Part shown: in pieces, positions 1-7,068 of the stretch
Layout: every line of letters begins with the position of its first letter
Numbering within the stretch: position 1 is the first letter of the stretch
NCBI GenBank assembly: GCA_023428915.1
Contig: JAEYWL010000074.1
Coordinates: forward strand, 1 to 13,956
Origin: Verrucomicrobiota bacterium
GTDB lineage: Bacteria > Chlamydiota > Chlamydiia > Chlamydiales > JAEYWL01
Length of the DNA: 13,956 nucleotides
Reading direction: 5' to 3'
The notes under the pieces: generated by a model
Told to the model about the DNA's origin: nothing
What the model saw: only the letters and a program-made list of their open reading frames with translations
The model's database searches: none
Program-made: the position numbers and the translations under genes

Positions 1-63
1 AGAAAAGCGCGGCCAACCCCTCGACCAAACATCACAACACCAGCTCTGGTAAATAGTCCTACA
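1..63. other. Left-edge sequence, no gene assignable
   Basis: All three plus-strand frames end shortly after the edge (TAG 54-56, TAA 50-52, TAA 82-84), so one of them may be the last codons of a gene lying to the left. On the minus strand a frame is open from about base 81 to the edge, with an ATG at 33-31 and GTG just before it; it reads as a short hydrophobic, Gly/Arg-rich peptide. None is long enough to identify. Composition alone does not decide which strand, if either, is coding. Confidence 0.3.
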
Positions 64-235
64 ACCCTGATTGCTACCTTCTAAGGATCAGATTCGAGTT
101 CTTTTCCTCTAGGAGCTCGCACGAAGCACTGAAAATCAGTAGGCCATATTATTAATATGACCTACTGATTTTTGCGAGCTCCTAGAGAGAAAATAATTTC
201 GAATATGACCTATTATATAAAGTAGCAATCAGGGT
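64..235. repeat. Nested palindromic element, MITE-like candidate
   Basis: Three nested inverted repeats share one centre. The outer arms are a perfect 14-base match (64-77, accctgattgctac, with 222-235). The middle arms are a perfect 15-base match around taggagctcgca (107-121 with 173-187). The inner arms are 132-143 with 161-172, continued by 145-150 with 154-159 after one mismatch, closing on a 3-base loop. The left arm has about 10 extra unpaired bases (122-131). The motif atatgaccta near the centre recurs as atatgacctat at 203-213. The 5-base word tccta occurs at both borders (57-61 and 235-239), which could be a target-site duplication, although two or three bases at the left end do not fit a clean one. 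There is no internal gene. It could be a non-autonomous mobile element or a structured RNA or terminator region. The symmetry is certain; the mobile-element reading is inference. Confidence 0.6.
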
Positions 236-313
236 CCTAAAGCCGCTGCGATAAAAATCTTTTTAATTACCAGTTTTTCAGGTATCGTGAGCGTCAACAC
301 TAACTTTCGCTAA
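221..313 (+). other. Open-frame tail ending at the MNIO start (TAATG)
   Basis: A frame is open from 221 to a TAA at 311-313. Its last base is the A of the ATG at 313, a stop/start overlap typical of translational coupling. It has no ATG of its own, and the residues encoded by 236-310 include a short hydrophobic stretch (AAIKIFLITSFSGIV). If the bases between the two tccta words (57-61 and 235-239) are removed, this frame joins without a stop to the frame starting at base 1. It may therefore be the end of an older gene interrupted by the palindromic element, or it may be chance. I see no convincing promoter or Shine-Dalgarno sequence for the following gene in this stretch. Confidence 0.2.
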
Positions 314-1197
314 TGGTACCTATGAGAAACAATAAAGAGATACCCAATCTAGGCATTGGAATTGGCCTGCGCATCCCCCACTACGAACATATCTTTAATG
401 AAAAACCGGCCATCGACTGGTTTGAGATCATCAGCGAAAATTTCATGGTTGACGGCGGCAAGCCAATAGAAAATCTTGAGAAGATTCTAGAACACTATCC
501 TGTCGTGCAGCATGGCGTAACGCTAGCCATTGGCAGCCCCGACCCATTGGACTTCAATTATTTAAAAAAGCTAAAAGCCTTGGCCCGCAAAACAAAGACG
601 CCGTGGCTTTCAGACCATTTATGCTGGGGACGCTTGCCTGGGGCCCACTACCACGACCTGCTCCCCTTGCCTTATACCAAAGAGGTGATCAATTACGTAG
701 TGGAGAGGGCGTGCATTGTGCAAGATTTTCTAGAAATTCCCTTTGCTTTGGAAAATCTCTCTTCTTATGTCGGCTATCGCGATGATGAAATGCCCGAATG
801 GGAGTTTTATGCACAAATTGTAGACAAAGCGGATATTTTCATGATGCTGGATGTCAACAACATTTACGTCTCAAGCAGAAACCATGGATTCGACCCTAAA
901 GATTATTATGAAAATATCCCTATGGAAAGAGTGCTGCAAATCCACCTTGCCGGACATACAGATCATGGCGCTTACGTGTTAGATACGCATGACAATTATG
1001 TACGCGATGAAGTCTGGAAAATCTACGCAGAAGTATATCCTTTGACAGGCGGGGTTTCAACTCTGCTCGAGTGGGATGACCACTTTATTAGTTTCGAAGA
1101 CACCTGGAAAGAAGCTTTAAAAGCTAAGCAATTTCAAGCTGAAATTCACGCAAACGCAAAACAGCCCCTAAAGCAGCCTCTTCTGGCCGGAGTATAA
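313..1197 (+). CDS. DUF692 / MNIO-family iron enzyme (BufB/HvfB-like)
   Basis: A 294-residue protein of the DUF692 (UPF0276) family, now called multinuclear non-heme iron oxidative enzymes (MNIO). Characterised members such as MbnB and TglH use a di- or tri-iron site to oxidise cysteine residues of RiPP precursor peptides. The sequence shows the whole family signature: GIGLRIPHY near residue 16, with His23; DWFEIISENF at 35-44; QHG at 66-68; SDHLCWG at 100-106; HDLLPLPYT at 114-122; ENLSSY at 147-152; LDVNN at 179-183; HLAGH at 211-215; DTHD at 224-227; and LLEWDD at 251-256. The His, Asp, Glu and Asn residues in these blocks are the expected metal ligands, and length is normal. The start could be 313 or the in-frame ATG at 322; neither has a clear Shine-Dalgarno sequence. 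The DUF2063 partner follows five bases after the stop. The substrate peptide is not identifiable in the window. Confidence 0.93.
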   Translation: MVPMRNNKEIPNLGIGIGLRIPHYEHIFNEKPAIDWFEIISENFMVDGGKPIENLEKILEHYPVVQHGVTLAIGSPDPLDFNYLKKLKALARKTKTPWLSDHLCWGRLPGAHYHDLLPLPYTKEVINYVVERACIVQDFLEIPFALENLSSYVGYRDDEMPEWEFYAQIVDKADIFMMLDVNNIYVSSRNHGFDPKDYYENIPMERVLQIHLAGHTDHGAYVLDTHDNYVRDEVWKIYAEVYPLTGGVSTLLEWDDHFISFEDTWKEALKAKQFQAEIHANAKQPLKQPLLAGV

Positions 1198-1202
1198 ATC
1201 AG

Positions 1203-2138
1203 ATGCCCCAACATTCTTATGACACCAAAGTGCCTGAAAAGCTAAGACAGTGCCAGCAATGGTTTGCCAGTATCATCACGCGCCCCATCGATATGGAAAG
1301 CCGCATGCAGCCGCTCTCACCTACAGGCATGCCCATGCAAATGGAAGCCACTGCCTTTATTACCCCCAGCCCAACCCTTGAATCCCACCAACGGATTGAG
1401 CTCTACAACCAGCAATATTGGTGGCGTCTATTAACTATTCTTCAAGACACCTTTCCATTACTGACCCGTTTATTCGGCTACTATAGCTTTAATGAAAGCA
1501 TTGCTTTCCCCTACTTAGTTAAATACCCGCCGGACCATTGGTCTTTAAACCATCTCGGCAAGTATTTGACAGCTTGGATTGAAAGCGACTACCATGCCAA
1601 AGACAAAAGCTTGGTGCTAAATTCTGCCAGAATCGATTGGCCATTTAATGAAGGTTTTGTGGCAGGCCAGTACCCTGTCTTAGATGTGAAAGCCTTCTCG
1701 CAAAATTTTGCCGATCTCCTAGACCGCCCTTTATTTCTACAGCCTCATGTCTACTTGTTTGAACTGCCCTGTAATTTATTTCCATTTCGACAAGAAATGC
1801 TCAAACAAGATGTAGACTATTGGCTCAACCATGATTTTCCAAAATTAGAGCAGAATAAAACCTTTTACACTCTGCTATTTAGAAACCAGCGCAATAACAT
1901 GGCCTGGGAGCCAATTAGTAAAGGGGAATTTTACTTACTGACACTTTTTTATGGGGGATGTACAATTAACGACGCTTGTGAAGAGTTAGAAAAACAAGAG
2001 AAGAAAATCTATCAAGAAGCCTTAGAAAACCTCTCTAAATGGTTCCAAAAATGGGCTGTTTACGGATTGCTTTCAACAAGTAACAAAATTATTGATCCAC
2101 TTCCTTATGAGGCAGTTAACAAACAGTGTCAATCCTAG
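1203..2138 (+). CDS. DUF2063 (HvfC/BufC) family MNIO partner protein
   Basis: A 311-residue soluble protein matching the DUF2063 family, which accompanies DUF692 enzymes and is thought to deliver or help bind the precursor peptide. The diagnostic block is at residues 64-125: RIELYNQQYWWRL, then DTFPLLTRLFG, then YLVKYPP and the LGKYL segment. LNSARIDWPF at 139-148 corresponds to the conserved Leu-Glu-Trp region at the end of this domain. The C-terminal third (about 236-292) is predicted helical, with a winged-helix-like pattern, and may be the peptide-binding part. GGAG at 1189-1192 lies 10 bases before the ATG. The gene starts five bases after the MNIO stop and overlaps rsmB at its 3' end, so it is surely co-transcribed with both. 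The family assignment is from motif recognition; the chaperone/recruitment role is family knowledge, not shown here. Confidence 0.85.
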   Translation: MPQHSYDTKVPEKLRQCQQWFASIITRPIDMESRMQPLSPTGMPMQMEATAFITPSPTLESHQRIELYNQQYWWRLLTILQDTFPLLTRLFGYYSFNESIAFPYLVKYPPDHWSLNHLGKYLTAWIESDYHAKDKSLVLNSARIDWPFNEGFVAGQYPVLDVKAFSQNFADLLDRPLFLQPHVYLFELPCNLFPFRQEMLKQDVDYWLNHDFPKLEQNKTFYTLLFRNQRNNMAWEPISKGEFYLLTLFYGGCTINDACEELEKQEKKIYQEALENLSKWFQKWAVYGLLSTSNKIIDPLPYEAVNKQCQS

Positions 2139-3312
2139 AGAAGCAGCCTATCAAGCGTTGCTGCTAGCCCATCGCAATGAAGCCTTCATTCAAGAGTCGT
2201 TGACTAGTTGGGCAAATAGCTGTCATCCCAGTCAAAATGACATCTACCTTGCGCAAGAAATAAGCTACGGAACAATGCGCATGCAGCTGGCCCTCGATCA
2301 CCAAGCAGCTCACTTGGCAGAACCTAATCCATTAAGACTGAAAGCTAAAGAAAAAATCCTGCTGCGCATGAGCTTGTACCAGTACTACTACATGGATCGC
2401 ATTCCTCTCTATGCTATTGTCAATGAAAGCGTAAGTTTAGCTAAAACCCATTGCCACGAAACCTTTACCCGCTTCCTCAATATGCTGCTGCGAAAAATGG
2501 AAAAGATCCCTTTGCAATTACCGCAGGGCGCTACACCTCGCGAATTAAGCATTCGTTTTTCTTACCCGCTCTATATTGTCGAACAGTTTTGTAAACAATT
2601 CGGCTTAGAACAAGCCACAGCTCTTTTAGAAACAAGTAACCTTCCTGCACAAGTAATGGCCCGCCAACGCAAACCCATCAATGGTGAATTTACTTTTATA
2701 AAGCCTAAGGCCGCAGAGCTTAAAACTATAGCCGCCTCAGCCGAATACTACATCCAAAACGCTACTCCGGCTGTGTTAATCTCTAAAGCCTTTGCACAAC
2801 TCCAAAGTTATCCTAAAAAAGTATTAGACCTCTGTGCAGCACCTGGAGGAAAAAGCGCAACCATTTACGATCTAGACCCCAATATCTCTTTAACGGTAAA
2901 TGACGTCTCAGAAACCAAATTGGCTCGTATCCGCGAGAACTTTACCCGTTTAGGCATCCCTGCACAATATTCTCTGGCACGCGGAGAACAGTTTAGCAGC
3001 CAAGAGCGATATGACCTTATCATCATTGATGCTCCTTGCAGCAATAGCGGCGTGCTCAATAAACGGCCGGAAGCCCGCTGGCGCCTCTCTCCTGTTTATC
3101 TGCAGGAGCTGCAAGCTTTGCAGCTTGCCCTCATAAATAACGCCAAAACCCTATTAGCCCCTAATGGCAAACTCTGGTATATGACCTGTAGTATCCTGGA
3201 ACAAGAAAACCGGCATATTGCCAGCTCTGCTGGCAATATCTCTTATGAGCAGACCATTTATCCCTGTGCAGATGGTAGCGACGGCGGCTACCTCGCCATC
3301 CTTGAATTATGA
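2107..3312 (+). CDS. rsmB: 16S rRNA m5C methyltransferase RsmB (Sun/Fmu)
   Basis: A 401-residue protein of the RsmB family, which uses SAM to methylate a cytosine (C967 in E. coli numbering) of 16S rRNA. The first ~125 residues form the NusB-like RNA-binding domain, starting with the typical NPREAAYQALL. The catalytic domain shows motif I LDLCAAPGGK at 240-249, an acidic SAM-binding segment NDVSETKLARIREN, motif IV DAPCSNSG with Cys311, and motif VI MTCS with Cys361. The last two are the paired cysteines of m5C methyltransferases. I chose the ATG at 2107, since NPREAA then falls near the N-terminus as in homologues; a TTG at 2092 is also in frame. The gene overlaps the upstream DUF2063 gene by 32 bases, and its TGA overlaps the ATG of pgeF, so all four genes of this cluster are translationally linked. 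Length is slightly shorter than the E. coli protein (429). Confidence 0.94.
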   Translation: MRQLTNSVNPREAAYQALLLAHRNEAFIQESLTSWANSCHPSQNDIYLAQEISYGTMRMQLALDHQAAHLAEPNPLRLKAKEKILLRMSLYQYYYMDRIPLYAIVNESVSLAKTHCHETFTRFLNMLLRKMEKIPLQLPQGATPRELSIRFSYPLYIVEQFCKQFGLEQATALLETSNLPAQVMARQRKPINGEFTFIKPKAAELKTIAASAEYYIQNATPAVLISKAFAQLQSYPKKVLDLCAAPGGKSATIYDLDPNISLTVNDVSETKLARIRENFTRLGIPAQYSLARGEQFSSQERYDLIIIDAPCSNSGVLNKRPEARWRLSPVYLQELQALQLALINNAKTLLAPNGKLWYMTCSILEQENRHIASSAGNISYEQTIYPCADGSDGGYLAILEL

Positions 3313-4064
3313 TATTGAAAGAAAAAAATGGTCTTCATTGGCTGGAGTTTGAACTATTTGCCCCCTTTCCACAACTCATCCACGGCATCTTTCTTAGACA
3401 GGGCGGAGTGAGCCTAGAACCTTTTGCCTCATTAAATTTTAGCCAATTCGTGGGAGACTCTGACGAAGCTGTAGCTGCAAATGAATCACTGGCCGCAAAA
3501 GCTTTAAATCTTCCCAAAATAGCCAGAACATGGCTCTATCATGGAACAGATATTTGTATAGCCACCCACCAAAATTACCGCACAGCACTTAAAGGCGACG
3601 CCCTCATTACAAAAGAAAATGATTTAGCTCTGCTAATGACTCATGCAGATTGCCAAACCGCCATTTTTTTCGATCCTACCCAGTCCCTTCTCGCCCTAGC
3701 TCACTCTGGTTGGCGCGGCAGTGTACAAAATATTTATGGGCATCTCATACGGAACCTTCAATCCGAGCATGGATGCCAGCCAGAGAACATATTTGCAGCT
3801 ATAGGACCGAGCCTGGGTCCGGATTCGGCTGAGTTCATCAATTACCGTACGGAATTGCCGGAAGCTTTCTGGGATTTCCGTTTTGGAAATTGCCATTTTG
3901 ATTTTTGGGCCATCAGCGAATGGCAATTAACTGCAGCCGGCATCTTGCCGCACCATTTGCAAATTGCCAAAATCGACACTTTCGCCGATGAAGTAAATTA
4001 CTTTTCCTACCGGCGCGACAAGATCTGCGGCCGCAACGGCACCTTTGCTATGCTGGGTAGTTAA
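3309..4064 (+). CDS. pgeF: Peptidoglycan editing factor PgeF (YfiH/LACC1 family)
   Basis: A 251-residue protein of the YfiH/YlmD/LACC1 (Cu-oxidase_4) family. In E. coli PgeF prevents wrong amino acids from staying in the peptidoglycan stem peptide; other members act as purine nucleoside phosphorylases or deaminases. The sequence shows HGIFLRQGGVS at 25-35, SLNFSQFVGD at 41-50, His78 in YHGTD, THADC with Cys115, AHSGWRG with His132, AAIGPSLGP at 163-171 and the C-terminal FSYRRDKICGR. His78, Cys115 and His132 are the expected zinc/active-site ligands. The ATG overlaps the rsmB stop (ATGA). This is the last gene of the cluster; a terminator follows at 4103-4142. In a chlamydia-like host, which makes little peptidoglycan, a retained editing factor is plausible but its exact substrate is uncertain. 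Confidence 0.9.
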   Translation: MILKEKNGLHWLEFELFAPFPQLIHGIFLRQGGVSLEPFASLNFSQFVGDSDEAVAANESLAAKALNLPKIARTWLYHGTDICIATHQNYRTALKGDALITKENDLALLMTHADCQTAIFFDPTQSLLALAHSGWRGSVQNIYGHLIRNLQSEHGCQPENIFAAIGPSLGPDSAEFINYRTELPEAFWDFRFGNCHFDFWAISEWQLTAAGILPHHLQIAKIDTFADEVNYFSYRRDKICGRNGTFAMLGS

Positions 4065-4102
4065 ATTAAAAAACAACAGGATGGGAGACACGCAGAGAGA
4101 GG

Positions 4103-4142
4103 AATTAGATGCGTGTAGGTGCTCGCATCCAATTTATTTTTT
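4103..4142 (+). terminator. Intrinsic terminator of the MNIO-rsmB-pgeF cluster
   Basis: The hairpin arms are aattagatgcg (4103-4113) and cgcatccaatt (4124-4134), with one A/C mismatch and a 10-base loop, followed by TATTTTTT (4135-4142). The T-run is on the plus strand only, so it serves the plus-strand cluster ending at 4064. The T-run and the right arm overlap the last codons of the convergent minus-strand gene, so the two transcripts overlap at their 3' ends. Confidence 0.75.
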
Positions 4143-5858
4143 AGTCACTGTGTTGATGGCATCTTGGACGATGCTAGGCCATAAAAACCCGGCGCAATTA
4201 GCCATTTCATAATTCGCCAGCAAGCATCTTTTGAATTCTTGGAACAATTCGTCTTTCTGTATGTCCGATCTGCCTCCCTTAGAGCAGGCGGTTTTTCCCT
4301 CGTTTAGAGCAGCTTCAACAGATATTTTTAAATGCTTCGCCTGCTCAAAAACGGCAGCTTGTTGTTTCTTTGGCACCATAGAAAGCTCAACTTTTGCATC
4401 AAACTCTTTACTTAGAAGCATAGCCTCAACATACTTTTTATAATAATCCCGTGCAGGCTCTTGATAAAGACCGCTCTTTTCCATAAGGACAGTATATATC
4501 CAGCGGCGGCTGCCATCTGTCAGATTGCGATCCCCTCCTCTTGCCACGTCATAAATCATCTTCTCAATAGTAACGAAACTATACTCATCTTCTTGCATGA
4601 TCTTTGTACTTGCAAGCCTGGTGCCAAGCTTATCTAAACGCAAGTCTTTTGCCAAAACTTCTTCGGAGCTGTATTTACCTACCCTCATTTGACTAAGCAT
4701 TTCAGCTACTTTTCTCATAACAGACTTATCCCTGCTAATCATTTCTCCTACACTTGCGGGCCATGGGTACTCTGTCAATGACATTTCCAAGTTTTCTTTC
4801 AAGGCAAAACGACCTTTAGACTCAATGCCATCGACCTGTATATTTGATGGATAAGGGGCGCTGTCATACTGGCGTTTTACAGCCTCAATGCCAGCCATAG
4901 CTTTATTAGCATAAACAACAGCAACTAGCTTCGGCTCTTCCAGAATTGAAAACACCACTTTTTGATTTGTTGAGCTTAGCTGAGAGGAACCTATTGTTTG
5001 TACCGAGAATACTTGTTTCACATCTTCTTTAACAAAAAGCAAGGTTTTAGTCTTGTCAGCTGTTTCACAGAGTTTGCGCTGCTTAGGGTCAACCTGCTTA
5101 AAGATATCGCAGCCTCTTTTTTCCAAGGCCCATTCAATACGGGCTGTATCTTCCAAAACTGCTTTTTCGTCATTTCTTTGCTGATTAAGCCGCACTAAGT
5201 CTTTAATGGCTTTGTGCAACGTCACAACATCAGTTTTGGCAGATTTGCCCTTAGGATTTATTTGCTGCAGCCATTCCCCGATCTTACTCTCTGCACTGGC
5301 GTTTGGACTGCGGCACTCTTTAATTGATTTTAAAAGTTCGAGCAAAGCTGCCTTAGGCATATCAATCATCGTTTGCAACTGCAATGTTCTAATGTGCTGC
5401 CCTTTAAAGGCTGTTTGCAGCCGATGAATTGTCTCTAGCCAAATTTTACCAGTAGAGTTGCGCGGCTGCCGTTCAAGTACTTTATCGAAAAGCCTCACGA
5501 TCTCTTCCAAGTTGGGATAGACATTATGCTTCAATATACGTTTAAAATGGTTGGCAAATTTAACTGCATCTGACTCTGCCCCCTTTTCCAAGGCAAAAAT
5601 GGCCCCTAAAAAACTATCATGGGTTTGCCTGAAAGCTTCATATAAACGCTGCTTTTTAATGTCGCTATTTAGCCGGGACCAAACAAAATAGAGGAGGTCG
5701 AGGATTTTTTTAGTCACTCCCGAAGCATAAAGCCGCTGGCTGAAAATTCCAGGGGTCAAAGTTTTTAGTGGATCGCGCATCTGTTCAATGCAGCTACTAA
5801 TTGCAACCTGGTTGCAGCTTACCTCTGCAATCGGCCTTAACCCATTTATTTCCGCCAT
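4134..5858 (-). CDS. Large orphan protein, possible degenerate kinase-like region
   Basis: A 574-residue, soluble-looking protein that I do not recognise. It has no signal peptide or obvious membrane segment. Roughly residues 1-260 look almost entirely helical, with many Lys/Arg/Leu-rich amphipathic stretches. Residues ~270-345 look like alternating strands: LLFVKEDVKQVFSVQTIGSS, then KVVFSILEEPKLVAVVYANK and a helix GIEAVKRQY, a pattern that resembles the N-lobe of a protein kinase but without a proper AxK lysine. No HRD or DFG motif is evident further on, only KDLRLDKLG at 404-412. The last ~130 residues are helical and end with several Cys and Lys residues. The ATG at 5858 is preceded at good spacing by AGAGG, so I prefer it over the in-frame GTG at 5864, which lies inside that ribosome-binding site. 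It stands alone between two plus-strand operons, suggesting lineage-specific cargo, possibly a secreted effector; that role is speculation. Confidence 0.85.
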   Translation of the reverse strand: MAEINGLRPIAEVSCNQVAISSCIEQMRDPLKTLTPGIFSQRLYASGVTKKILDLLYFVWSRLNSDIKKQRLYEAFRQTHDSFLGAIFALEKGAESDAVKFANHFKRILKHNVYPNLEEIVRLFDKVLERQPRNSTGKIWLETIHRLQTAFKGQHIRTLQLQTMIDMPKAALLELLKSIKECRSPNASAESKIGEWLQQINPKGKSAKTDVVTLHKAIKDLVRLNQQRNDEKAVLEDTARIEWALEKRGCDIFKQVDPKQRKLCETADKTKTLLFVKEDVKQVFSVQTIGSSQLSSTNQKVVFSILEEPKLVAVVYANKAMAGIEAVKRQYDSAPYPSNIQVDGIESKGRFALKENLEMSLTEYPWPASVGEMISRDKSVMRKVAEMLSQMRVGKYSSEEVLAKDLRLDKLGTRLASTKIMQEDEYSFVTIEKMIYDVARGGDRNLTDGSRRWIYTVLMEKSGLYQEPARDYYKKYVEAMLLSKEFDAKVELSMVPKKQQAAVFEQAKHLKISVEAALNEGKTACSKGGRSDIQKDELFQEFKRCLLANYEMANCAGFLWPSIVQDAINTVTKK

Positions 5859-6024
5859 AGACACCTCTTACTATAACAAATCTTATTAGTGTTATAAGCC
5901 TTATAATATAAAAAATTTAATTAGAGAAGCCGTGATTTTATGCAATAAGGCTGTATCCGAAAAAAAGTCGAAGAGTGTAAACTAGTTAATCAATCTATAA
6001 TTGCGACTTTCTAAGGAAACCTAA
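5859..6024. promoter_or_regulatory. Divergent promoter region with 15-base palindrome
   Basis: This AT-rich 166-base gap separates the minus-strand orphan gene from plus-strand sppA. It contains a perfect inverted repeat TTATAAG-C-CTTATAA (5892-5906), 34 to 48 bases upstream of the orphan gene's ATG and overlapping several possible -10-like boxes on the minus strand. Its position suits an operator, but low-complexity AT sequence often gives such repeats by chance. No -35/-10 pair for the minus strand stands out. Confidence 0.35.
5973..6001 (+). promoter_or_regulatory. Candidate promoter of the sppA-polA-coaE operon
   Basis: A perfect TATAAT at 5996-6001 lies 23 bases before the sppA ATG. The hexamer 17 bases upstream (5973-5978, gagtgt) is a poor -35 match, so the promoter rests on the -10 box alone. 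A start of transcription near 6008 would leave a leader of under 20 bases that still includes the ribosome-binding site AAGGA (6013-6017), seven bases from the ATG. Confidence 0.45.
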
Positions 6025-7068
6025 ATGAACGGAAAAGAATCCATTTTTAAAGCTTTTTTTCGCTGCTTTTTTATCACTCTCGCTGTTTTTCTAGGGATTA
6101 CCGTGGGTGTTCTCTTAATGACAGCCGGCTTAGTCGGCGTGACCGACATCGAAGAGACTAAACCCGACAAATCTTATACTATCCACACTTTACCAGATGA
6201 AAAAGGTGTCAGAAAAAAAGTTAGTTCAAGCAAGCCGGCTATCCTGCAAGTAAATATCGAGGGTGTTATTGGTTTAGAGAAACTAACAACTGATGACGTA
6301 GAAAAACTGCTGGTAGAATCCCGTGAAGGAGACCTTAAAGACGATTTAGTAAAAGCTGTCCTCCTTAATATAAATTCACCGGGGGGAACGGTGGTAGACT
6401 CAGATGGAATTTTCCGCGCCATTCTAGAGTATAAACAGCTGTATGATGTCCCCGTTTATGCTTATGTCGATGGCATGTGTGCTTCCGGAGGTGTATATAT
6501 CGCCATGGCCGCCGATAAAATTTATGCCACTGACGTAAGTGTGATTGGCAGCGTAGGCGTTCTTATTTCCTCATTTATGAATTTTTCAGACCTCCTGGAT
6601 AAAGTAGGTGTAAAAACACTGTCATTGTCAGCGGGTAAAGGCAAAGATGCCTTGAATCCTTTAAGGCCTTGGAAAGCAGGTGAAGGGGATAATATCAAAT
6701 CCATAGTGGATTACTACTACAATTATTTTGTCAACATTGTAACCGCTCATCGCCCAATTACCCGTGAGGCGCTTGTCAATGAATACGGCGCTCATGTATT
6801 TCCTGCTGAAATAGCCAGAGAGCATGGGTATATTGACGCCCTTGCAGCTAACCGCAAAGAAGTTGTCCACCAGCTGGCAAAAGCTGCAGGCTTGGAAGAA
6901 GATAACTACCAGGTAGTGTCCTTGCACCCCAAAAAATGGTTGTCTGAGCTGCTAAGCAATAAAAACGCCCTGCTGAAAGGTGAAATCACCCACAAGATAG
7001 AATTAGCTGACGATTTAAATCCAATGCTGCTAAATAAATTTTTATACCTTTACCGCCCAGGTGAATAG
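6025..7068 (+). CDS. sppA: Membrane-anchored signal peptide peptidase SppA/SohB (S49)
   Basis: A 347-residue serine protease of peptidase family S49, which cleaves leftover signal peptides and other membrane-embedded peptides outside the cytoplasmic membrane. An N-terminal hydrophobic anchor covers about residues 13-39. The protease domain shows LLNINSPGGTV at 113-123, then VDGMCASGGVYIAMAAD at 148-164 with the nucleophile Ser154, then SVIGSVGVL and SAGKGKDALNP with the general base Lys207. The Ser-Lys spacing (53) is close to that of Bacillus SppA. The length is that of the short, single-domain form, as in SohB or Gram-positive SppA, rather than the double-length E. coli SppA. AAGGA at 6013-6017 supports the start. 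Its stop overlaps the polA GTG by one base. The Chlamydia homologue is usually annotated sohB and sits next to polA as here. Confidence 0.92.
   Translation: MNGKESIFKAFFRCFFITLAVFLGITVGVLLMTAGLVGVTDIEETKPDKSYTIHTLPDEKGVRKKVSSSKPAILQVNIEGVIGLEKLTTDDVEKLLVESREGDLKDDLVKAVLLNINSPGGTVVDSDGIFRAILEYKQLYDVPVYAYVDGMCASGGVYIAMAADKIYATDVSVIGSVGVLISSFMNFSDLLDKVGVKTLSLSAGKGKDALNPLRPWKAGEGDNIKSIVDYYYNYFVNIVTAHRPITREALVNEYGAHVFPAEIAREHGYIDALAANRKEVVHQLAKAAGLEEDNYQVVSLHPKKWLSELLSNKNALLKGEITHKIELADDLNPMLLNKFLYLYRPGE

Noticed and set aside
31..81. Minus-strand short ORF at the left edge, partly hydrophobic
   Set aside because: It is cut by the window edge, its upstream part lies in the palindromic element, and there is no clear ribosome-binding site; too short to call as a gene.
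603..785. Second reading frame open inside the MNIO gene, and similar alternate-frame ORFs inside polA and pgeF
   Set aside because: They overlap highly conserved coding sequence in the main frame and show no family motif or ribosome-binding site.
2092..2106. TTG start for rsmB, GTG 5864 for the orphan gene and TTG 9734 for coaE
   Set aside because: In each case an in-frame ATG slightly downstream fits family length or the ribosome-binding site better.
5865..5873. TATAGT with upstream TG as an extended -10 promoter for the orphan gene
   Set aside because: It would place the transcription start at or inside the ribosome-binding site, leaving almost no leader.
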